17,555 nucleotides of DNA from Pseudomonadota bacterium (lineage in GTDB: Bacteria; Pseudomonadota; Gammaproteobacteria; Steroidobacterales; Steroidobacteraceae). The stretch is taken from contig CANGMU010000023.1 in the NCBI GenBank assembly GCA_947454665.1, positions 1-17,555 of the forward strand. The letters are read 5' to 3'. The notes beneath the pieces are model-generated. The model was not told the DNA's origin. It worked only from the letters and a program-made list of their open reading frames with translations, and made no database searches. Position numbers and translations under genes: made by a program. Positions 5,315 to 11,813 of this stretch are shown here, in pieces; the stretch's first letter is position 1, and every line of letters starts with the position of its first letter.

Positions 5315-6700
5315 TTAATCAAACTTGAAGATGTCGGTATCGGCGGGCTTTTCCATGCCCTTCTCGAAATTCTGCTCCCAGTTCTGTGCCCAGGGACGTC
5401 CGTACATGTCCGGGATCTTGAACGGGATGGTCTGCCCGGGCGACACGGCCGTCGCCTTGCCGTCCACGGGATAGATCGTCGGCAGGCACTCGATGAAGAC
5501 GAAAGGCGTGGCCTTCTGGAAATCCGAGGTCTTCACATAATTGCGGATGATGCGGACCGGCTCCACCAGGGCTTCCGGATCATAGAAGATCGACTCGTGG
5601 TTCAGGCCGAGGAACTTGCCATTCTTGTCGCGGTTCGGCGAGTAAATCTCGATCGTCTGCAGCTTGCTCGAGAACTCGTAGGAGCCGTGGTTCATCCAGC
5701 CCTGGATGTTCGACGTCCAGGTGATGAGCACGTCCTTGTCCCAGAAGCCGACCGTCTCGCCATACCAGCGCGGCACTTCCGGCCCCAGATGCGGCACGTT
5801 GCCCTGCAGGTTGAAGTCGCGGCCCACATAGATGTTGGTGACGAAGTTGTCCGCCACGCCCGCCATGATCGTGATCAGCTGCGGCGTGACGACGATGTCC
5901 CAGTCCCAGGTGGCGTATTCGTGCCAGCGGCGCATGAAGCCTTCCGGCCAGCAATACTGCGAGGGCCACTGGCCGTGGTTGCCCACGCCCTCGTGGTAGG
6001 CCTGCTGCACCATGCGCTGCTGGTACTCCGGCGTCAGCAGCGACAGGATCGTCGGCATCTGGCTGTGGCGCCCGCGGTACCACCAGTAGCTCTCCTGCGG
6101 GTTGCGGATCGCCTGCAGGTAGCGGCCGCTCCATTCGCCGGGCACCGTCGCATACGTGTGCTGCGTCGGGCCGCCGCGCTTCTTCGTCTCGGCCATCAGC
6201 GCTTCGTAGTGCGCCTGGGCCGTCTTGAACTTGTAAGGACTGACGATCGATTCACGCGGATAGTCGCGGTCGCAGCGACCCCAGGGCGCATCGGTCGGCC
6301 CCTTGTCGCTGATCATGCGAGGGCCGGTGGCACCCCACATTTCCTCGATCGCCACCGGGCTGTTGCAGCGGAAATAGCGCGGATCGGTCCACAAGGCCTT
6401 GTCCTTGTAGAAATCCTTCGTCGTGAAGAGGTCGACCGGCAGCGGCGTCACGCCCGGCGGCGGCGTGCCGTTCTCGGAGGATCCGAAGAAGGTGCCCTGC
6501 TTCGGGTCGTTGGGCCGCGTCGGGGCCGGGCCGCGCGCACGCGTCGCGCCCACGAGTTCGTACTTGGCGAAGTCCGCGACCACCGGCGCGCCACGGCCGA
6601 CGCTTTTGAAGCCCGGGTTTGCCACCTGCTGCGCCGCTGCCGACGTCGCGATGACGCCGAGGACCGCGGCCACCAAGGCCCCGCTGATTCGCTTCTGCAT
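5315..6700 (-). CDS. Secreted protein of unknown function, first gene of operon
   Basis: The 461-aa product has a clear signal peptide (MQKRISGALVAAVLGV to SAAAQ, residues 1-24). It is not an enzyme I can name. Its C-terminal half contains CWPEGF (250-255), a PQLITIMAGVADNFVTNIYV strand region, WYGETVGFWDKDVLIT (312-327), TIEIYS and the IFYDPEALVEPVRI segment. This order resembles a large group of uncharacterised secreted proteobacterial proteins with C.P.G, GxSVGxWEGDTLV and ERF motifs that often neighbour DUF6152 genes. Four cysteines (112, 143, 250, 405) could make two disulfides. I prefer ATG 6700 to ATG 6715 because a purine-rich GGAAGGCGGGGG precedes it, while the outer ATG has no ribosome binding site. 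It heads the five-gene operon and is divergent from the SnoaL-like gene. A role in the dehydrogenase pathway is inferred from position. Confidence 0.7.
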   Translation of the reverse strand: MQKRISGALVAAVLGVIATSAAAQQVANPGFKSVGRGAPVVADFAKYELVGATRARGPAPTRPNDPKQGTFFGSSENGTPPPGVTPLPVDLFTTKDFYKDKALWTDPRYFRCNSPVAIEEMWGATGPRMISDKGPTDAPWGRCDRDYPRESIVSPYKFKTAQAHYEALMAETKKRGGPTQHTYATVPGEWSGRYLQAIRNPQESYWWYRGRHSQMPTILSLLTPEYQQRMVQQAYHEGVGNHGQWPSQYCWPEGFMRRWHEYATWDWDIVVTPQLITIMAGVADNFVTNIYVGRDFNLQGNVPHLGPEVPRWYGETVGFWDKDVLITWTSNIQGWMNHGSYEFSSKLQTIEIYSPNRDKNGKFLGLNHESIFYDPEALVEPVRIIRNYVKTSDFQKATPFVFIECLPTIYPVDGKATAVSPGQTIPFKIPDMYGRPWAQNWEQNFEKGMEKPADTDIFKFD

Positions 6701-6783
6701 ACCCCCGCCTTCCATTTCTAGTTATCCAGCCGTATTCACCGGATACTAATTGGAAAACGGCCCGGCCGTAAAAGGAGAACTGG
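6701..6783. promoter_or_regulatory. Divergent promoter region with two inverted repeats
   Basis: This 83-bp gap must promote the minus-strand operon and the plus-strand SnoaL-like gene. It contains GTATTC-ACC-GGATAC (6732-6746, one mismatch) and a perfect ACGGCC-C-GGCCGT (6757-6769). The second ends just before the strong AAGGAG ribosome binding site (6772-6777) of the plus-strand gene, so a bound repressor or an RNA hairpin there would affect translation or initiation. On the minus strand a weak promoter pair TTAGTA, 17 bp, GATAAC can be drawn. No regulator gene lies nearby. Confidence 0.45.
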
Positions 6784-7335
6784 ATGACCCGTCAACGTTT
6801 ATTGCCCGCCCTCCTGCTGACCCTCGGCGCCGCGCTGGCGCTGCCGGCCGTGGCGCAGGTCGCGCCGCAGGCGGCCAGCCAGGCTGAACAGCTGTCGATG
6901 ATCAAGAGCAGCGATCCGAAACTGGCGCGCATGAAGCAGCACGTCTGGGATTTCTGGCGAATCGTGTACGAAGGTGGTCATGTCGACGAAGCCCCGAAAT
7001 ACATGGCGCCCGAGTACATCCAGCACAACCCGAACCTGCCCTCGGGCCGCGATACCTTCATGAACTTCTTCCGCACCGCACGACCCGCCAAGCCGGTGCT
7101 GGACCACATGAAGATGCCGGTGGTGTCGATCACCGCCGAGGGCAACCGCGTCGTGATCCTGTCAGCCCGCAAGGTGCGCGACCGGGCGAAGCCCGACCAC
7201 ATTTACTCCATCACCTGGTTCGATGCCTTCCGCATCGACGACAAGGGCCTGATCGCCGAGCACTGGGATCCGTCGGAGATGTGGGTCGACGGCAAGCCGC
7301 CGGGGGCCGAGTTCTTCACCGAGTGGGACAAGTAA
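6784..7335 (+). CDS. Secreted SnoaL-like (NTF2-fold) protein
   Basis: The 183-aa product has a signal peptide (residues 1-24, ending ALPAVAQ), then a SnoaL-like alpha+beta barrel domain. The diagnostic stretch is FWRIVYEGGHVDEAPKYMAP then EYIQHNPNLPSGRDTFMNFF, followed by strands containing VVSITAEGNRVVILSARK and FDAFRIDDKGLIAEHWD. This matches the group of predicted SnoaL-like aldol-condensation proteins (EYIQHNP...GR). The family includes small polyketide or steroid-isomerase-like enzymes, but many members have no known reaction. The start is ATG with AAGGAG 6 nt upstream. It is divergent from the DUF6152/DUF6644/PQQ operon and could share its regulation. The end overlaps the convergent sirtuin gene by 20 bp. 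A stem CGAGTGG/CCACTCG (7320-7343) straddles its stop codon. Confidence 0.85.
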   Translation: MTRQRLLPALLLTLGAALALPAVAQVAPQAASQAEQLSMIKSSDPKLARMKQHVWDFWRIVYEGGHVDEAPKYMAPEYIQHNPNLPSGRDTFMNFFRTARPAKPVLDHMKMPVVSITAEGNRVVILSARKVRDRAKPDHIYSITWFDAFRIDDKGLIAEHWDPSEMWVDGKPPGAEFFTEWDK

Positions 7336-8134
7336 GCCACTCGAGCGTTTCCGCGCAGCCCGCGTCGATCTTGAGCGTCAGCAGCTCGTCGGCGCGGGTG
7401 CGGCCCCGGTTCACCGCCGCGATCGGCTTGCCCGCTTCGGCCGCGGTCTTCACGAACCGGTAGCCGGAATACACCATCAGCGAAGAGCCCACGACGAGCA
7501 CCGCGTCGGCCCTGTCCACGGCGGCATAGGCCGCCTCGACCCGCTCCCGCGGCACGGCTTCGCCGAAGAACACGACGTCGGGTTTCAGCACGCCGCCGCA
7601 CAGCAGGCAGTCCGGCACCACGAAACGGTGGAAATCCTCGGCTTCGAGATCGACATCTCCGTCAGGCCCGACGCGCGCCTGGCGATCACCCCAGCCCGGG
7701 TTCGCCGCTTCGAGCCGCTGCTGCAAGACAGCGCGCGGCGAACGATCGCCGCATCCCTGGCAGGCCACCGTATCCAGTCGCCCATGCAGGTCGATCACCT
7801 GCTGGCTGCCCGCCTGCTGGTGCAGGCCATCCACGTTCTGCGTGACCAGCACGTCCACGCGCCCTTGCGCTTCCAGGCGCGCCAGCGCGGCATGGGTCGC
7901 ATTCGGACGCGCATGGCCGAAGTACTGCCAGCCGACGAGGCTGCGGGCCCAATAGCGCTGGCGGGTGGCCGCTTCGGCCATGAACGCGGGGTACTGGACC
8001 GGCGGCTGGCGTTTCCAGGCCCCCTCCGCATCGCGGTAATCGGGAATGCCGGAATCGGTGCTGCACCCCGCCCCTGTCAGGACGAACAGGCGGGGATGGC
8101 GATCGATGAATTCACGGAGGGGCTGCAGATCCAC
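7316..8134 (-). CDS. NAD-dependent protein deacylase, SIRT4-like sirtuin
   Basis: The 272-aa product (from GTG 8134) is a Sir2 enzyme that removes acyl groups from lysines with consumption of NAD in the cytosol. Motifs in order are LTGAGCSTDSGIPDYRD (19-35, NAD binding), TQNVDGLHQQAGS (98-110), DLHGRL with catalytic His117, a zinc site from CQGC (125, 128) and CLLC (176, 179), KPDVVFFGE (184-191), VVGSSLMVYSGYRF, and VNRG (241-244). The long insert between zinc pairs and the DVVFFGE form point to the class II, SIRT4-like group. Frames extend to ATG 8182, but family homology starts at the PLREFI helix and GTG 8134 leaves 63 bp for the divergent promoter. The 3' end overlaps the SnoaL-like gene by 20 bp. 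Confidence 0.9.
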   Translation of the reverse strand: MDLQPLREFIDRHPRLFVLTGAGCSTDSGIPDYRDAEGAWKRQPPVQYPAFMAEAATRQRYWARSLVGWQYFGHARPNATHAALARLEAQGRVDVLVTQNVDGLHQQAGSQQVIDLHGRLDTVACQGCGDRSPRAVLQQRLEAANPGWGDRQARVGPDGDVDLEAEDFHRFVVPDCLLCGGVLKPDVVFFGEAVPRERVEAAYAAVDRADAVLVVGSSLMVYSGYRFVKTAAEAGKPIAAVNRGRTRADELLTLKIDAGCAETLEWLTCPTR

Positions 8135-8197
8135 GCGGGCACTGTAACGCAGGGCACGGGCTTGCCGGCCTATCGGCTGCATCGCAGTATCGAACGC

Positions 8198-9286
8198 ATG
8201 AGACTGCATCACGCCATCCTGGCCACGGCGCTGCTCGCGGCCTCCGCCACGCAAGCAACGCAAGCGCCACCTGCACCGCAGATTCCCCCTCCACCACCCG
8301 GCATGTTCGCGCCACCGGGCCGTGCCATCACACATGTGACCGGGGATCTCTATCGCGCCAACAACGGCGGCTGGTACGTGGCCTTCCTCGTGACGCCCGA
8401 CGGCATCGTGCTCGTCGACACGCTGAACACCGCCTTCGCGACCTGGCTGAAAGGGGAATTAGCCACGCGGTTTCCGGGCAAGCCCGTGAAGGTCGTGATC
8501 GAAAGCCACAGCCACTGGGACCATGCCGAAGGCGGCGCGGTGTTCCGCGATACGGCGACCTTCATCGGCCAGCAGGGCGTGCTGCGCAACATGGACGGTC
8601 GCTTCCCCGCGTTGCCGGGCGACATCATCGACCGCAACGAGGACGGCTACATCGACATCGCCGAAGTCGAGCAGCCCTTCCTCGACCGGCTCTGGTATTG
8701 CGGCGCCACGCGTGGCGCGGTGACCGCGAAGGACCGGGACGGCGATGGCCGGGCATCGCCGGCCGAATTCTTCGCCGAGGTCGTGAAGCCGGACATCACC
8801 TATACGGACCGCATGACGCTGCGCTTCGGCGGCAAGACCATCGAGCTGGTGTTCCCCGGCCGCAACCATGCCGACGACAGCACGGCGGTGCTCTTCACGG
8901 ATGAACGCGTGCTGTTCGGGGCGGACTTCCCGGCCGACGCCCTCGTGCAGGGTTCGTTGCGCTCGCTGCCCAGCGCCTGCGGCCCCTTCGACGGACACCC
9001 GCTGTCGGAGTGGATCGGCTCCTACCGCAAGCTCGAGTCGCTGGACTTCGACCTGCTGGTCGGCGGTCATGGCAACCGGCCGTTCACCAAGGCCGAAATG
9101 GCCGAAGGTCGGGAGTTCCTGGAGACACTGGTGCGTGAGGTCGAGGCGGCGATGCGACGAGGCGAAAGCCTGGCCCGGATGAAGCAGACCATCCGCCTCG
9201 AGCGTTACCGGGACTGGGCGCATTACGAGGCCTTGCGCGAGCCAAACATCGAGGCGGCATACAGGAACCTGCGCATCTACAAGTGA
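8198..9286 (+). CDS. Secreted metallo-beta-lactamase-fold hydrolase with inserted EF-hand pair
   Basis: The 362-aa product has a signal peptide (about residues 1-22) and a proline-rich linker (about 23-40), then a metallo-beta-lactamase fold. Metal ligands are H104, H106, D108 and H109 in HSHWDH, H224 in GRNHADDS, D243 in GADFPAD and H291 in GGHGNRPF, enough for a two-zinc hydrolase. Between the first motif and H224 are two EF-hand loops. DRNEDGYIDIAE (145-156) fits the calcium-loop consensus exactly; DRDGDGRASPAE (179-190) fits except Ala at position 8. This insertion suggests calcium-dependent folding or activity in the periplasm. Substrate is unknown. Start ATG 8198 puts the signal peptide at the N-terminus, although the frame is open far upstream. 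It is divergent from the sirtuin and lies 25 bp before fadE. Confidence 0.85.
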   Translation: MRLHHAILATALLAASATQATQAPPAPQIPPPPPGMFAPPGRAITHVTGDLYRANNGGWYVAFLVTPDGIVLVDTLNTAFATWLKGELATRFPGKPVKVVIESHSHWDHAEGGAVFRDTATFIGQQGVLRNMDGRFPALPGDIIDRNEDGYIDIAEVEQPFLDRLWYCGATRGAVTAKDRDGDGRASPAEFFAEVVKPDITYTDRMTLRFGGKTIELVFPGRNHADDSTAVLFTDERVLFGADFPADALVQGSLRSLPSACGPFDGHPLSEWIGSYRKLESLDFDLLVGGHGNRPFTKAEMAEGREFLETLVREVEAAMRRGESLARMKQTIRLERYRDWAHYEALREPNIEAAYRNLRIYK

Positions 9287-9299
9287 CACAGGCCGGGCG

Positions 9300-9305
9300 T
9301 ATAGT
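9300..9305 (+). promoter_or_regulatory. Candidate -10 element for a leaderless fadE transcript
   Basis: TATAGT at 9300-9305 is 6 nt before the fadE ATG (9312), and no ribosome binding site is visible before that ATG. A transcript from this -10 would start at or near the ATG. No convincing -35 lies at 17 bp spacing, so the call is tentative. The sirtuin gene shows a similar arrangement (TACAGT, 6 nt, GTG). Confidence 0.3.
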
Positions 9306-9311
9306 TCTCGC

Positions 9312-11813
9312 ATGCTGCCAGCCTTACTCGTCTTGTTGGTCGTGACGGCCGTGGCCTTTGCGCTCACGCAGATCGGCGGCCTCATCACCCTGCTCTTCAT
9401 CGGCGCGCTGCTGCTGATGGCCTACCTGCGGCTGCCGCTGCGGGTCTTCACCGCCACCTTCACCCTGCTGCTCGCCGGTTACACCTGGTTCGGCGCCGCG
9501 GCTGGCGTGTGGAAGGGAATGCTCTGGCTGCTGCTGCTGGCCTTGTGGCTGCTGAACCTGCGTCCGCTGCGCAAGAGCCTTATCTCGCGCCCTTTCCTGA
9601 AGGCCTACCTGAAGCTGCTGCCCGCGATGTCGGACACCGAACGCGAGGCGCTCGCGGCCGGCAATGTCTGGTGGGACGGCGAGCTGTTCACCGGCAAGCC
9701 AGACTGGAAGAAGCTGCTGGACACCGCACCCGCGCGGCTCACGCCGGAAGAGCAGGCTTTTCTCGACGGCCCCTGCGAAACGCTCTGCGCGATGGTCGAC
9801 GACTTCGACGTCACGCACCGCCGCGCGGACCTGCCGCCCGAAGCCTGGGGCTATCTCAAGTCGCAGGGCTTCTTCGCGCTGATCATCCCGAAGCAGTATG
9901 GCGGCCTGGAGTTCGGCCGCTACGCGCAGTCTTCGGTGCTCACGAAGCTCGCCAGCCGCAGCATCACGCTGGCATCGACCGTGGCGGTGCCGAATTCGCT
10001 CGGCCCGGGTGAGCTGCTCGTGCATTACGGCACCGACGCGCAGCGCCAGCATTACCTGCCACGCCTTGCGCGCGGGGAGGACGTTCCCTGCTTCGCGCTG
10101 ACCAGTCCGACGGTGGGCTCGGATGCGGCATCGATCAGCGACACGGGCATCGTGTGCCGCGGACTGTATGAAGGCCAGGAAGTCGTCGGCATCCGCCTGA
10201 ACTTCTCCAAGCGCTATATCACCCTGGCCCCCATCGCGACGGTCGTCGGCCTTGCCTTCCGGCTGTTCGACCCGGACAAGCTCTTGGGCGACACGGTGGA
10301 CATCGGCATCACCTGCGCGCTGCTGCCGCGGAACACGCCGGGCATCACCATCGGCCGCCGCCACTTCCCGCTGAACATCCCGTTCCAGAACGGGCCGATC
10401 CAGGGCAAGGACGTGTTCGTGCCGCTCGGTGCGATCATCGGCGGTCTTCCGATGGCGGGGCATGGCTGGAAGATGCTGATCGAACAGCTTTCCGTCGGCC
10501 GCTGCATCTCGCTGCCGGCCAGTGCCACGGGCGGTGCGGTCGTCGCAGCCTGGACTTCAGGCGCCTATGCGCGCATCCGTCGGCAGTTCGGCGTGCCGGT
10601 CGGCCGCTTCGAAGGCGTGGAACAGATGCTGGCGCGCATCCTCGGCACGACCTACATCATGGACGCCGCGCGCACCGTGACCACGGGTGCGATCGACGGC
10701 GGCGAACAACCGGCCGTGCCGGCGGCGATCCTGAAGTACCACGTGACGGAGATGGGCCGGCAGGTCGGCAACGACGCGATGGACGTGCATGGCGGCAAGG
10801 GCATCATGCTCGGGCCAAAGAATTACCTCGCGCGCGCTTACCAATCCGCGCCAATCGGCATCACCGTCGAAGGCGCGAACATCCTCACGCGCAATCTCAT
10901 CATCTTCGGGCAGGGCGCGATCCGCTGCCATCCCTTCGTATTGAAGGAGATGGAAGCCGCGCGCAACCCGGACCGCCGCGCCGGTGTCGATGCCTTCGAC
11001 CGTGCGCTCTTCGGCCATGTCGGCTTTGCGGTCTCGAACGCGGTGCGCTCGGCCGTGATGGCGCTAACGCTGGCGCGCTTCGAGCCTGCGCCGGGCTCGC
11101 GCCATGAAAAGCGCTATTACCAGCACATCGAGCGCTTCTCCGCATCCTTCGCCTTCGCGTCGGACATCGCGATGCTCGCGCTCGGCGGCTACCTCAAGAA
11201 GAAGGAAAGCCTGTCGGCGCGCCTGGGCGACGTGCTGTCCTATCTCTACCTCGCGTCAATGGTGCTGAAGCAGCATCACGACAACGGCAATCCGGCGGAA
11301 GACCTGCCGGTCGTGGAATGGTCCTGCCGCACGCTGCTTTATCGTGCACAGGAACAGCTGCACGATTTCCTGCGCAATTTCCCGAACCGTCCACTGGCCG
11401 CGTTCATGCGTCTGGTCGTGTTCCCTCGCGGCCGCACCTATTCGGCGCCCAGCGACAGGCTCGGCGCGCAGCTCGCAGAACTGTCGATGACACCGGGCCC
11501 GACGCGCGACCGTCTGTGCCGACATGCCTACCGCACGTCGACCGGCGACAACGCATTGGGGCTGCTGCAGGAGGCGCTGCAATCAGCCCTCGCGGTCGAG
11601 CCGCTGGAACGCAGGCTGCGCGTCGACGGCATCCGCAGTGGCCGCATCACGGCGCTGGATTTCCCGGGACAGGTCCGCCAGGCCCGCGAAATCGGGCTGC
11701 TGGGCGACGACGAAGCGATGCAGTTGCTCGAGCATGATCGCCGGATCATGGCGATCATCCATGTCGATGATTTCGACCCGCGTGAACTCGGCGCTGCCCA
11801 TGTCCAATCCTGA
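9312..11813 (+). CDS. fadE: Membrane-associated acyl-CoA dehydrogenase FadE
   Basis: The 833-aa product is FadE, the FAD-dependent acyl-CoA dehydrogenase that starts beta-oxidation of fatty acids by forming the 2-enoyl-CoA. The length is close to the 814-aa E. coli protein. Residues 1-85 are hydrophobic helices that anchor it to the inner membrane. The dehydrogenase body follows, with a cytosolic N-terminal helical domain (DLPPEAWGYLKSQGFFALII, then PKQYGGLEF), the FALTSPTVGSDAAS flavin-binding loop, the VHGGKGIMLGPKNYLAR segment and EGANILTR (520-527). The FadE-specific C-terminal DUF1974 domain runs to the end. No break is seen. The start has no ribosome binding site but has a TATAGT -10-like element 6 nt upstream. 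Its stop lies 14 bp inside the gspA gene. The gene is not next to other fatty-acid genes here. Confidence 0.93.
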   Translation: MLPALLVLLVVTAVAFALTQIGGLITLLFIGALLLMAYLRLPLRVFTATFTLLLAGYTWFGAAAGVWKGMLWLLLLALWLLNLRPLRKSLISRPFLKAYLKLLPAMSDTEREALAAGNVWWDGELFTGKPDWKKLLDTAPARLTPEEQAFLDGPCETLCAMVDDFDVTHRRADLPPEAWGYLKSQGFFALIIPKQYGGLEFGRYAQSSVLTKLASRSITLASTVAVPNSLGPGELLVHYGTDAQRQHYLPRLARGEDVPCFALTSPTVGSDAASISDTGIVCRGLYEGQEVVGIRLNFSKRYITLAPIATVVGLAFRLFDPDKLLGDTVDIGITCALLPRNTPGITIGRRHFPLNIPFQNGPIQGKDVFVPLGAIIGGLPMAGHGWKMLIEQLSVGRCISLPASATGGAVVAAWTSGAYARIRRQFGVPVGRFEGVEQMLARILGTTYIMDAARTVTTGAIDGGEQPAVPAAILKYHVTEMGRQVGNDAMDVHGGKGIMLGPKNYLARAYQSAPIGITVEGANILTRNLIIFGQGAIRCHPFVLKEMEAARNPDRRAGVDAFDRALFGHVGFAVSNAVRSAVMALTLARFEPAPGSRHEKRYYQHIERFSASFAFASDIAMLALGGYLKKKESLSARLGDVLSYLYLASMVLKQHHDNGNPAEDLPVVEWSCRTLLYRAQEQLHDFLRNFPNRPLAAFMRLVVFPRGRTYSAPSDRLGAQLAELSMTPGPTRDRLCRHAYRTSTGDNALGLLQEALQSALAVEPLERRLRVDGIRSGRITALDFPGQVRQAREIGLLGDDEAMQLLEHDRRIMAIIHVDDFDPRELGAAHVQS

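Noticed and set aside
4949..6721. A 590-codon open frame on the plus strand opposite the DUF6152 and 461-aa protein genes
   Set aside because: The translation is rich in Arg, His, Ala and Val with no domain, no signal peptide and no ribosome binding site. It mirrors high third-position GC of the two real minus-strand genes, which have signal peptides and family motifs.
7628..8197. Upstream in-frame extension of the metallo-beta-lactamase-fold gene, opposite the sirtuin
   Set aside because: The extension is antisense to Sir2 motifs and would bury the signal peptide that begins at 8198.
8459..9400. Minus-strand open frame opposite the metallo-beta-lactamase-fold gene
   Set aside because: No recognisable motif, and it crosses the fadE start; the plus-strand frame contains all metal ligands.
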